Part shown: piece by piece, positions 1 through 6,846 of the stretch
Layout: the number at the start of each line of letters is the position of its first letter
How positions within the stretch are numbered: position 1 is the stretch's first letter
Assembly: GCA_947625935.1 (NCBI GenBank)
Contig: CANQQE010000030.1
Coordinates: 1-38,389 of the forward strand
DNA: 38,389 bases
Direction of reading: 5' to 3'
From: an uncultured Muribaculaceae bacterium
GTDB lineage: Bacteria > Bacteroidota > Bacteroidia > Bacteroidales > Muribaculaceae
Position numbers and translations under genes: made by a program
The notes under the pieces: generated by a model
What the model was told of the DNA's origin: nothing
Database searches by the model: none
The model's input: the letters and a program-made list of their open reading frames with translations, nothing else

Positions 1-77
1 AGCGCGCCGCACGTTTCGCACGTCCTGTCGTCGAGCGTGGCGAGGTATTTGTATTCGGTAATACCCAAATCCTCATA
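1..77. repeat. Terminal direct repeat (contig overlap)
   Basis: Bases 1-77 are identical to 38313-38389. The repeat lies inside the minor head protein gene, and joining the ends keeps its frame open. A 77-base overlap is what a de Bruijn assembler leaves on a circular contig, so it marks circularity or circular permutation rather than a biological terminal repeat. Confidence 0.95.
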
Positions 78-836
78 CGCCTTTTTGTCCGCTACGGCAT
101 GAATATGCGACGTTTCCGTGCGTACCAGCGTGACCGCGCGGAACTTATCGACATCAAACCGATCCGCCAATTTCTGCGCCGTTTTCGCGTAGCTCTCGCC
201 AGATATAATAGCCTTCGATATAAGCTCCTGCGCTTCCTTCGCGAGATCATCCGTATTGCCCCATATGCGCTCGGAGAACCGCTTCCCGTGCCATTTCGCA
301 TTGACCGCCTCGTCGATCGCTCTGTCATTCAGCACCGCGAAGCCTATTCCCGCGTTCAATCCCTTCGCCGTATCGTCGATCATGCCGTAATAGCTCTCTT
401 TATATGCGCGTTTGAGCAGCGCTCCCACAAGCGACGTTTCCTTTACAGCCATATTTTTGATTTTCGTATAGATCACGCTTTTCAGCTGTTCATACCGTTC
501 TATCCGCGCCGAGTACGCCCTCACCGATAAGCCGTCGCGGTGTATGTACTCAAGTATATCCCGCCGCGCCTGCTCGTTCGGCGCGTCCTCAAGCAGCTTT
601 ATAAGCGAGCGCAGATTATCCTCCTCCATCGCGCGGCTGATATGATATTCCGCCGTAACCTCGTCTATACCGTAACGCTTTCCGAAATTGTATTTGATTT
701 TCCTGATCTCGCCCTGAATATCATCAAGCGCGCCGTCGTAAAGCCTGAGAACCTCCTCCGCCGTATACGTCGCTCCCGTCTGCACCGCGATCTCGCGCAA
801 AAGAGCCACCCGCTCCCAATACGCCGCGCTTCTCAT
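1..836 (-). CDS. Minor head protein, MuF / SPP1 gp7 type (N-terminal part, continues at 38312)
   Basis: This is the 5' part of a 535-codon gene cut by the contig ends; it starts at ATG 836 and continues at 38312. MuF/SPP1 gp7 proteins are a few copies of a minor capsid protein bound near the portal and often delivered with the DNA. I translated the junction by hand and no stop appears. The helical N-terminal half (residues 1-256) is encoded here, with the conserved stretch TLVRTETSHIHA near residues 235-250 just before the zinc-like Cys/His cluster, which lies across the join. The start overlaps the stop of the upstream gp10-like gene (ATGA), so translation is coupled. The C-terminal part is described at 37541-38389. 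Family assignment is secure; the exact structural role is inferred from family. Confidence 0.9.
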   Translation of the reverse strand, partial: MRSAAYWERVALLREIAVQTGATYTAEEVLRLYDGALDDIQGEIRKIKYNFGKRYGIDEVTAEYHISRAMEEDNLRSLIKLLEDAPNEQARRDILEYIHRDGLSVRAYSARIERYEQLKSVIYTKIKNMAVKETSLVGALLKRAYKESYYGMIDDTAKGLNAGIGFAVLNDRAIDEAVNAKWHGKRFSERIWGNTDDLAKEAQELISKAIISGESYAKTAQKLADRFDVDKFRAVTLVRTETSHIHAVADKKAYEDLGITEYKYLATLDDRTCETCGA

Positions 837-1174
837 CCACTTATCGCCGCCGCGATCAATCCGATTATCGCCTGTTCGTTGCCCTCAAGCGCCGGCACAA
901 GATACGGATGCGCCGCCATCTTGTACGTCCCGAACTCCTGATAAATTCCGTATTCAACGTTCGTTCCTATTTCGCACCGCATATCCGACGGAACAGAAGT
1001 GATTGACTCTCTAAGCGCGCCGGTATCAACCGGAGCCATAGCCTTCGCGTCTGTTTCAACCATCATACCGCCCTCAGCCATCGCCGCCGATACTTTCTCT
1101 TTCATTACGTCTGCGATTGATAGGAGCAATCCCGCAGCCGCCGCGCCGCCTTTTACATCAACCCGAATTTCCAT
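833..1174 (-). CDS. HK97 gp10-like head-tail/morphogenesis protein
   Basis: A 113-residue protein of the HK97 gp10 family, small neck components that act at the head-tail junction. The signature is clear: APVDTGALRESI near residues 48-59, then IGTNVEYGIYQEFGTYKMAAHPYL, matching the family pattern APVDTGxLRxSI..VGTNVEYAxYxEFGTxxMxAxPFL. The start is ATG 1174, inside the portal stop codon (TGATG), using the Shine-Dalgarno-like GGGAGG in the end of the portal gene; an upstream in-frame TTG is less likely. The stop overlaps the ATG of the MuF gene. The position between portal and MuF is unusual, because this family normally lies in the connector cluster, which here (34.2-35.3 kb) lacks one. Confidence 0.85.
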   Translation of the reverse strand: MEIRVDVKGGAAAAGLLLSIADVMKEKVSAAMAEGGMMVETDAKAMAPVDTGALRESITSVPSDMRCEIGTNVEYGIYQEFGTYKMAAHPYLVPALEGNEQAIIGLIAAAISG

Positions 1175-2514
1175 CAATAACCGCCTCCCGCCGCCATATC
1201 CTGAACCTCTTTGATTTTCATAATGCTGTTTGTTGCGCGTTCCTTTTCGCGTATCTTCATTTCTTCTTTCGCGTCCGTCACAAACGGAAGTTGTTCAAGC
1301 AATGTTTCATTCGATACAACGTCCGTCAGATTATTCGCCATCTGCGATATCTCCAGCTCATTCGCCGGAAGATTGCGCGTAAACACCACATCAATCCTAT
1401 GCGTCGGCACAAACGCCATCGAGCCCTTCAGATACAGAAAATTGATATACAGCTCCAACCGCCGCTTCAATCCCTTCGCGATCTTGCGCTCCTTGTTCAT
1501 AATGCTCTGCTCGAAGCCCAACAGCTTGTACTTTATAGCTACGCCCGAAAGATTGTTGCCGAAGCTCTCATCCGACAGATCCGGCACCATAGAAAACCGG
1601 TGTATATCGTCCTTCAGATTATTCCGCAGAACCTCGACGTCGCTCTCCTGCATAACCTTCGACAGATACTCCGCCTTTGCGCCCTCGTAGCCCATAAGGA
1701 TTTTCTCCTCGCGTAGCTTCTGCGCCGTCTCCGAGTCTATATCCAAATCGACGAGAAATAAAAACGCCTCAACAAACTGCTCCTTATCGTTCACGCGGTC
1801 GCTCATCAGCGTATTATACGCGTCTATCGCCGGTATAAGCTGCTCAAAATCTCCCTGCTTTTCCGTATTGTTGCAATACTCGATCATAGGCACGCCGCCG
1901 AAATGATGCGCCTGGGTGTCGATAAGCTCCATATTGTCGAAGCTGTCGCTGTGTCCCGCGAACACATACACGTTATTCTCATCATACGCCCTACACTCCA
2001 CGCCCGTAACTCTGCCGTCGAGATCACGCTTCTTGAAGAAATAAACACCCAAAATAGGATCATGTCTGCACTCGTCGCCATACACAACAAAAGCCTTGTC
2101 CGGCGGCAAAACAGCACTCTCCGGCGCGGCGTTTTCGTTTGCGTATATCAGCTCATAAGCGCGTCCGTAAATACTGACATTCTTAACGATCTCACTGTCC
2201 GTCGACGCTATATCCTGCTCCAAATACGCGTTTTTCAGCGCTTCGATGTCAAACTCCTCCGACGCGGCATATGTAACCGCGTTGCCGATCAAATACGACG
2301 TAGTCATATCTGTTATATATTTTGCGTGATTTAACACTATCCTCGTATTCGCCGCCTCCTTCGATTTCCTCTGCCGATGAAGTATAGCGTGCCGCCCCTC
2401 GTAATAATCGCGAAGCCTGCCGAACTTCTCCGCCTCCGCCCTATACCGCAGTATCAGCTTCGCCAAAAGCGGCGCGTCGATCCCGCCGTCAAGCAGCGTC
2501 CTGTCAATAATCAT
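1174..2514 (-). CDS. Portal protein, SPP1 gp6-like
   Basis: A 446-residue portal protein, the dodecameric ring at one capsid vertex through which DNA is packaged and ejected. Typical features of the SPP1 gp6-like family are the N-terminal helical region (RYRAEAEKFGRLRDYYEGRH), the stretch RIVLNHAKYITDMTTSYLIGNAV near residue 60, and the clip/stem segment ending in NNLSGVAIKYKLLGFEQ near residue 325. Length fits the family (about 450-500). The ATG overlaps the terL stop (ATATGA), and the gene is followed directly by gp10-like and MuF genes, the normal partners of an SPP1-type portal. With TerL of the PBSX/SPP1 class this suggests headful (pac) packaging. Confidence 0.93.
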   Translation of the reverse strand: MIIDRTLLDGGIDAPLLAKLILRYRAEAEKFGRLRDYYEGRHAILHRQRKSKEAANTRIVLNHAKYITDMTTSYLIGNAVTYAASEEFDIEALKNAYLEQDIASTDSEIVKNVSIYGRAYELIYANENAAPESAVLPPDKAFVVYGDECRHDPILGVYFFKKRDLDGRVTGVECRAYDENNVYVFAGHSDSFDNMELIDTQAHHFGGVPMIEYCNNTEKQGDFEQLIPAIDAYNTLMSDRVNDKEQFVEAFLFLVDLDIDSETAQKLREEKILMGYEGAKAEYLSKVMQESDVEVLRNNLKDDIHRFSMVPDLSDESFGNNLSGVAIKYKLLGFEQSIMNKERKIAKGLKRRLELYINFLYLKGSMAFVPTHRIDVVFTRNLPANELEISQMANNLTDVVSNETLLEQLPFVTDAKEEMKIREKERATNSIMKIKEVQDMAAGGGY

Positions 2515-3770
2515 ATTCCCAGATCCTTTCTCTCGATAACCCGCGCTTCTCTGCGCCTCATATCGTCCTCAAGCGCATACCGCGCCGCGTCAATCGTATG
2601 GTTGTTCGTGTCGGGATATCCATCTTTAAACCCGTCATTTCCATCAGCCTCCAATTCATAGCTGTAAAATTCCTCCGCCGCGTTCGGACATCTCTCATTG
2701 TCAATTATAATTTCTTCAAGCGACTGCAAAAATTTAATACCGTATTCCACGCTGTCAGGACCTTTTTTCGCGCCCTTCACCTTCAGCCCGTACCCTCGAA
2801 GCTCCGCTATTGATTTCGGCTCGGCGCTGTCGCATATAATACCCTGCCGGTATTTCGTCCGCGCGTTTATCATAGCCGCCGCCTTTGCGTTCGATAATCC
2901 GACCTTGTAAATCTCGTCAAAAATATACAGCCGTTTCCGCTTGCTGTCGTAGTTGCATACAATATACGCGAACGGATCCGCCGCGTAACCGAAGTCTATA
3001 CCGCGCTTTATCCGGTCGAACGCCGCTATTTCCTCGTCGGTTATCCGCCGCATTGTAATATTCGTGAATACCTCGCCGCCCGTACCCGTAACCTCGCCGA
3101 GATACTCATGCTCGTACGCGTCTGGCTTCGTTCGCTTCAAATGCTCCGCCTCGATTATAAACTTCTCGCCGAGCCATCCCGCCGGAACATCAAGATATGT
3201 GCTGTGATGTACCAATCTGTCGCCGCGCTCCGTCAGCACCTCTTTATTTACCCAATTACGCTGAGACTGTGGAGGATTGTACGTGTAAAATATAACAAAC
3301 GCGCTCCCGCCGCGCATTAAGGATTGATTTATCGAGCGTATCTCCGTCATGCCTACGAACTCCGCGACCTCCTCATACCAGATATATTTGATATACCCCT
3401 TCTTTACCTTCGTCGATTTCAGCTTCTGCGGCTTATCCGCCCCGCGAAATAAGATACGCTGTCCCGTCGGAAGATAAACAAGCTCCATCGGGCTTAATTT
3501 CTCCTGCCACAAATGCGCCACGCCGAGCATATCGATAGCCCACAACAGCTGACTGTAAACGCTGTCGCGCAGATTATCCTTGACCTTTCGTATCGCGGCG
3601 GCGTTCGCGTCCGCGTCCTTCATCATGCCTATTATGATTTCAACGCTCGCGAACGTGGATTTCGTTGAACCGCGCCCGCCCTTAAGCCAATAATGAGTAT
3701 GCCGCCCCCGCTTTAAGTCATGATGCACCGAATAAAACGACGGCGCTATCAGTTTGTCAAGCCTCATCAT
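2511..3770 (-). CDS. terL: Terminase large subunit (PBSX/SPP1 class)
   Basis: The packaging motor ATPase and nuclease, about 419 residues. The Walker A-type loop is KGGRGSTKST near residues 30-39 and the Walker B/catalytic carboxylate is YIWYEEVAEF near residues 129-138. The RNase H-like nuclease shows three acidic sites: GIDFGYAADPF (D259), ICDSAEPKS (D314) and NNHTIDAARYALE (D394). It docks on the portal encoded next and receives DNA from TerS just upstream. The start is ATG 3770 or 3776; AAAGGTG in the end of terS is the ribosome site, and the first codons overlap terS by 14 bases, so the two are translationally coupled. Confidence 0.95.
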   Translation of the reverse strand: MMRLDKLIAPSFYSVHHDLKRGRHTHYWLKGGRGSTKSTFASVEIIIGMMKDADANAAAIRKVKDNLRDSVYSQLLWAIDMLGVAHLWQEKLSPMELVYLPTGQRILFRGADKPQKLKSTKVKKGYIKYIWYEEVAEFVGMTEIRSINQSLMRGGSAFVIFYTYNPPQSQRNWVNKEVLTERGDRLVHHSTYLDVPAGWLGEKFIIEAEHLKRTKPDAYEHEYLGEVTGTGGEVFTNITMRRITDEEIAAFDRIKRGIDFGYAADPFAYIVCNYDSKRKRLYIFDEIYKVGLSNAKAAAMINARTKYRQGIICDSAEPKSIAELRGYGLKVKGAKKGPDSVEYGIKFLQSLEEIIIDNERCPNAAEEFYSYELEADGNDGFKDGYPDTNNHTIDAARYALEDDMRRREARVIERKDLGI

Positions 3771-4218
3771 TTTCATCACCTTTCACCGCGCATTCGGGAA
3801 TGTTATCAATGATCTGCACCGGAACCGCTCCGTCGATCTGCGCCTTATCCGTAAACATAGCATAATATTTCCCAAGCAGTTCCGCCGCCTTCAATCTGTC
3901 CTTTGCCGACGGCAAGCCCTTTCTGAACCTCTGCTCACCGTCGCCGACAAATATAGGGATATTCTCAACCTCGCTTTCGCCGCGCATAACCTCGGTCAAA
4001 AACTCTATAACCTCATTGCGTTCGGCGGTCTTTTCCTCATGCTGCCGCCGCTCCCACTCATCGACCGCCGCTCTTACGTCCTCGTCGTTATGCAGTAACG
4101 TATACGCCCGCTGTTTTGCGTAGGCTTCGGAATATCCCGCCGCAATAGCGGCTCTCGCGCCGTTGCGGTCTATTATGTATTCCTCAAAAAATCGCTTTTT
4201 CTTTCCCGTCAGCGTCAT
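3757..4218 (-). CDS. terS: Terminase small subunit
   Basis: A 153-residue DNA-recognition subunit of the packaging terminase (Terminase_2 type). The N-terminal helix-turn-helix is visible in KKRFFEEYIIDRNGARAAIAAGYSEAYAKQ, residues 6-36, with the family landmark AAIAAGYS. A central helical segment (LLHNDEDVRAAVDEW) and a C-terminal stretch that would bind TerL follow. ATG 4218 is chosen because AAGGGGG lies seven bases upstream; an upstream in-frame start would run through that ribosome site. It is the first gene of the late operon, with a 250-base leader and the probable late promoter upstream. Confidence 0.9.
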   Translation of the reverse strand: MTLTGKKKRFFEEYIIDRNGARAAIAAGYSEAYAKQRAYTLLHNDEDVRAAVDEWERRQHEEKTAERNEVIEFLTEVMRGESEVENIPIFVGDGEQRFRKGLPSAKDRLKAAELLGKYYAMFTDKAQIDGAVPVQIIDNIPECAVKGDENDEA

Positions 4219-4476
4219 TCCGCCGCCCCCTTTCAATCGCAAATATAAAAAGGATTACCTCGTCCCGCCGCCGCACGAATTTCTTCCATTATCGCGCCCG
4301 CGCGCGTACGCGGCAAGGTAGTCCAAAGTAGACCAAGCAAAAAGCGTACCGCCGCCGATACGCCTTTTATTAAAATTTACCCACCCCTGTCCCGTTGCCG
4401 TTCCTCAGTTAGCAACCACCATTTCACCTGAAAAAAGAAGCATTTCTACGAAATATTCACTGCTATCTCATTTTGA
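4219..4476 (-). other. Leader region of the late operon (no convincing gene)
   Basis: About 260 bases between the probable late promoter and terS. It holds a hairpin with flanking A and T runs at 4339-4368 and a short direct repeat GTAGTCC/GTAGACC at 4319-4334. An 18-codon frame starts at ATG about 4284 and stops within the terS ribosome site; it has no ribosome site of its own and I do not call it. The hairpin before terS could attenuate late transcription. Confidence 0.5.
4339..4368. terminator. Bidirectional hairpin upstream of terS
   Basis: GCGTA (4344-4348) pairs with TACGC (4359-4363), flanked by AAAAA on one side and TTTT on the other, so it can act in both directions. It lies downstream of the candidate late promoter, which would require antitermination or tolerate partial read-through. 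Confidence 0.5.
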
Positions 4477-4510
4477 ATTGTAACACAGAAAAAACGAACA
4501 AAACGAACAA
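4477..4510 (-). promoter_or_regulatory. Probable activated late promoter with tandem 9-bp repeats
   Basis: On the minus strand TGTTACAAT (TACAAT at 4482-4477) is an extended -10 box, but no -35 hexamer stands 17 bases upstream. In its place are two perfect tandem copies of TTGTTCGTT (4510-4502 and 4501-4493). Missing -35 plus tandem repeats is the layout of a promoter needing an activator; the late regulator encoded at 4817-5230 is the obvious candidate. Function is inferred. Confidence 0.5.
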
Positions 4511-4538
4511 CTTTTAAAATTTCGTAAAAAATTTTTTA

Positions 4539-4567
4539 TTGAACAGTAACACAATTTATGATATACT
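4539..4567 (+). promoter_or_regulatory. Promoter of the small hydrophobic peptide gene
   Basis: TTGAAC (4539-4544), 17 bases, then TATACT (4562-4567) preceded by TG one base upstream (extended -10). Transcription should start near 4574 and give a leader of about 68 bases before the ATG at 4642. Confidence 0.75.
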
Positions 4568-4641
4568 GATTATAGGTAATAGAGAAATCTATACGACCTT
4601 GATAACCGGAGCGGGGCGGTCTGTTTCGGAAAGGACGCATC

Positions 4642-4704
4642 ATGAGCGAAGTAACAATACAGCTTATAATTATTTTGCTCATTGTATACTGGATAAAGAA
4701 ATAA
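4642..4704 (+). CDS. 20-residue hydrophobic peptide, probable type I toxin
   Basis: The frame encodes MSEVTIQLIIILLIVYWIKK: a short polar start, one membrane-spanning stretch (residues 5-18) and a basic Lys-Lys tail. This is the build of membrane-acting type I toxins (for example TxpA, BsrG and Fst families), though I cannot assign a named family. AAAGGA lies six bases before the ATG, and a near-consensus promoter stands at 4539-4567. The gene points against the flanking minus-strand operon. In the mRNA, GGGCGGT in the leader (4614-4620) is complementary to ACCGCCC just after the stop (4704-4710), a long-range 5'-3' pairing of the kind that holds type I toxin mRNAs inactive. A convergent antisense transcript covers the 3' end. 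Confidence 0.6.
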   Translation: MSEVTIQLIIILLIVYWIKK

Positions 4705-4805
4705 CCGCCCTATCTCACAAATAGGACGGTTATGGGGTAGACATATTTCGGTCTACGCATAATAATCTTAGTGGAATAGAAACAGATTTGTTTCCGCTCC
4801 CGTTA
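4693..4805 (-). ncRNA. Probable antisense RNA (antitoxin) to the hydrophobic peptide mRNA
   Basis: A minus-strand promoter (4839-4811) should start an RNA near 4805. It would fold into three hairpins: GAAACA/TGTTTC (4779-4794), GTAGAC/GTCTAC (4737-4756), and a 13-base stem with one mismatch (4701-4713 with 4721-4733). The last is followed on the minus strand by the T-rich run TTATTTCTTTAT and so is an intrinsic terminator for this direction only. The RNA of about 110 nt would be complementary to the stop codon and 3' region of the peptide mRNA. The same promoter could instead help late transcription if the terminator is bypassed. Confidence 0.55.
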
Positions 4806-4810
4806 TCTAA

Positions 4811-4839
4811 ACTATATCACATTTCTTTTTTTTTGTCAA
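4811..4839 (-). promoter_or_regulatory. Promoter of the antisense RNA
   Basis: On the minus strand TTGACA (4839-4834), 17 bases, TATAGT (4816-4811) with TG one base before the -10. It is embedded in the last codons and stop of the late regulator gene (4817-5230), so part of its sequence is also coding. Confidence 0.7.
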
Positions 4840-5230
4840 CAACTTTCTCCAAATATCTATTATGTATCATTCGCACCCCATCGGCGGTATTCCCGCCGCC
4901 TATCTTAACCGCGATCCTCTGCCAGCTCCACCGCCGCTTCCCCGCTATATACCTATACCGAAATATCCGCCGCGTTTCGCTGTCGGGAATATTGTCAATA
5001 AAATCCTCGATCCGCCGCTTCCGACGTTTTAGCTCATTCTGCCGTTTCAAAAGACGCGAATTATCGCCCGAGCCCTCAAGCCCTTCAATGCTCACGGTAT
5101 GTGAGGTGTACGGAAATTCCGAACTACTGCCGCGCACGCTATCGCGGAGCGTACTCTCCCGAATACGCTCCTCATTTTCCACGATCTCCGCAGCAATACT
5201 CCTATACTGCAATAATTCCTTTTTCGTCAT
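4817..5230 (-). CDS. Late transcription regulator-like protein (ArpU/RinA/DUF1492 type)
   Basis: A 137-residue basic protein. The N-terminal half is helical and charged (LLQYRSIAAEIVENEERIRE; later RLLKRQNELKRRKRRIEDFI). The C-terminal third reads IPDSETRRIFRYRYIAGKRRWSWQRIAVKIGGGNTADGVR, the pattern of sigma-70 region 4-like helix-turn-helix proteins of the ArpU/RinA/DUF1492 group, which activate late genes of Gram-positive phages. Its place as last early gene before terminase fits that job. ATG 5230 is chosen for AAAGGGGA seven bases upstream. It likely acts on the repeat-bearing promoter at 4477-4510. Family level is fairly secure; the target is inferred. Confidence 0.75.
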   Translation of the reverse strand: MTKKELLQYRSIAAEIVENEERIRESTLRDSVRGSSSEFPYTSHTVSIEGLEGSGDNSRLLKRQNELKRRKRRIEDFIDNIPDSETRRIFRYRYIAGKRRWSWQRIAVKIGGGNTADGVRMIHNRYLEKVVDKKKEM

Positions 5231-5279
5231 ACAAACGTCCCCTTTCCACGCAAAATAAAGCCGCACACTCCGCCGACCG

Positions 5280-6017
5280 CTATTCCTCGTCCTTCACCTT
5301 TACCAGCTCGTATTCCTGATATGTAAATCCGTCTATGTCCTTATATCCCGTAAACACGTTTTCAATTTTGTATCTATACCCGTATTCCCGGCACTTCGGC
5401 GGCTTCGGATTTTCGCGGATACTGTTCATATGTACAACTCGTTTAATTTCTTTTGGCTTCCTGAGATTTCGCGAATGTCCGAATTTCTGATACGTCAAAT
5501 TCTTATGCTTACCGCCGTCCAAGAAATATTTCACAAGATTTCCGCTCTCCATGTCGGTTATCTCTTTCGGATCTGTTACAATTCCGTATTCCTTCCAGTA
5601 ACCGAGCAGCATTGATATAATTTCGGGACTGGTATTCCTGATAAGTAAATGATGATGCGCCCTCTGCGTATCGCTCCCCTCAGTCACCTTATACCACACA
5701 AACGGAATGTTCCGCCGCTTAAGCCGCTTCTGCATTTTGCTCAAAACCTTGCTGAGTATCTTATCCGCTTCTTCAGGTTCATGCCATTTTTTATACGTCA
5801 GCGTTACCCAGTAATCTCCCACGTCGAAATTCTCATAACAATCATGCTTAATTTTCAAATACGCCTGCCGCTTATTCCGAGCCTTTTTCCCTTCGCCTGA
5901 AATACTCACCCGAACGCCGCGCTTCTTTTTTGAGTTCGAGGGATTATAATAAAAGCATTTTGAATAATAAATAAACTCTCTGTTTTTTGTTATCACATGA
6001 TTACGTAACACAAGCAT
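5280..6017 (-). CDS. HUH-type replication/nicking endonuclease (rolling-circle Rep-like)
   Basis: A 245-residue protein with the three motifs of rolling-circle initiators: motif 1 YWVTLTYKKWHEP (residues 69-81), motif 2 with the metal-binding histidines in RAHHHLLI (H121-H123), and motif 3 LVKYFLDGGKHKN with the probable catalytic Tyr164. The order and spacing resemble the G2P/ORF2-like Rep group of small phages and plasmids. Such enzymes nick one strand and stay bound through the tyrosine. Finding one in a tailed phage that also encodes a DnaD-like initiator is notable. ATG 6017 has GAGGGA about seven bases upstream; a terminator hairpin (6067-6107) separates it from the gene before, so it may have its own regulation. 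Confidence 0.75.
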   Translation of the reverse strand: MLVLRNHVITKNREFIYYSKCFYYNPSNSKKKRGVRVSISGEGKKARNKRQAYLKIKHDCYENFDVGDYWVTLTYKKWHEPEEADKILSKVLSKMQKRLKRRNIPFVWYKVTEGSDTQRAHHHLLIRNTSPEIISMLLGYWKEYGIVTDPKEITDMESGNLVKYFLDGGKHKNLTYQKFGHSRNLRKPKEIKRVVHMNSIRENPKPPKCREYGYRYKIENVFTGYKDIDGFTYQEYELVKVKDEE

Positions 6018-6066
6018 ATTATGATCCCTCTCTTTCTATTTTGTCTATAATTTTAGCCTACAAAAC

Positions 6067-6107
6067 AAGGTTTAAAGCGGCATCTCCCGCCGCTCATTTT
6101 AAACCTT
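6067..6107. terminator. Large hairpin terminator
   Basis: AAGGTTTAAA (6067-6076) pairs with TTTAAACCTT (6098-6107), with an inner GCGGC/GCCGC stem (6077-6081 with 6089-6093). T-rich flanks on both sides allow both directions. It ends the transcript of the accessory genes from 8655 to 6139. Confidence 0.7.
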
Positions 6108-6138
6108 ATTTTATATAGTAGAAACTCAATCAGCCTGC

Positions 6139-6846
6139 CTATAAGAGGAACTCTCCTTCAGCCAATCCTATTCTTTTTGCGCCTTCAATTGCTTTTTCAC
6201 CGCCACGGCGAATATTTATCTTTTGCTTCCCTTTTTTTATTTCCGCCATTCGTTCATCAAATCCGTTGTCAGTTTCAGCAAAGAACCGTATCGGCAAACC
6301 CAGCCGCCCCGCCTCCGCGATCTCGCGCGTCATGCCGTCGGAAAGTGTTTCGCCAAGCACCCATATTTCCGAGCATTCGTTCAGCCATTGTATACCCATA
6401 TCCATCCCAAACACCCGCTGATCCTCGTTATCGTCGTCCAAAAACTGCGTAAAATATATATGCGGCGCGATCGGCATAACACATTTTTCAGACACCGCCC
6501 ATTTGCAAAAATCCTTTGCATTTTCCGTGTTCGTATAAACATTCCCACGATACGGCGAACAGATATAAACCTTTTTATACCCGCTTCGCTCCGTATCATC
6601 CATATCATCGTCTTTTTGCGGTCTGTCATCGCTTACCGCCGCGACCGGAACTTCCGGCACCTCAATCTCGTAATTCATAATTTCATCAAAACGCTTTTCG
6701 AGTTCTCTGAAATCCGGTAAAAGGCAACACTCGTTCTTGGTCTGACACGTGCAGCCTTCGCAATCTCCCACATTAGTGCAAAACCGCGCCGCTTCTTCCA
6801 TAGTTCTACCGTTTTTAAATTTTAAATCGCCAAATCTTACTTTCAT
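6139..6846 (-). CDS. Nucleoside 2-deoxyribosyltransferase-like protein (DUF4406/DUF7768 type) with Cys-rich N-terminus
   Basis: A 235-residue protein. The core from residue 90 on, KVYICSPYRGN...PIAPHIYFTQFLDDDNEDQRVFGMDMG...CSEIWVLGETLSDGMTREIAEAGRLGLPIRFF, is the Rossmann-like nucleoside 2-deoxyribosyltransferase-related fold that phages often carry; members are thought to act on nucleotides, but the substrate is unknown. The N-terminal 45 residues carry seven cysteines (CTNVGDCEGCTCQTKNECC), a probable metal-binding head not usual for the core family. The start overlaps the end of the MazG gene by four bases, suggesting a joint nucleotide-pool role. Substrate and activity are not shown by the sequence. 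Confidence 0.75.
   Translation of the reverse strand: MKVRFGDLKFKNGRTMEEAARFCTNVGDCEGCTCQTKNECCLLPDFRELEKRFDEIMNYEIEVPEVPVAAVSDDRPQKDDDMDDTERSGYKKVYICSPYRGNVYTNTENAKDFCKWAVSEKCVMPIAPHIYFTQFLDDDNEDQRVFGMDMGIQWLNECSEIWVLGETLSDGMTREIAEAGRLGLPIRFFAETDNGFDERMAEIKKGKQKINIRRGGEKAIEGAKRIGLAEGEFLL

Noticed and set aside
1-77. A biological terminal repeat or cos-like end
   Set aside because: The repeat is only 77 bases, lies inside a gene whose frame continues across the join, and equals a common assembly k-mer length. TerL class and gene set favour headful packaging.
4231-4284. 18-codon frame (MEEIRAAAGRGNPFYICD) before terS
   Set aside because: No ribosome site of its own. Its stop overlaps the terS leader, and it could be a leader peptide, but nothing supports translation.
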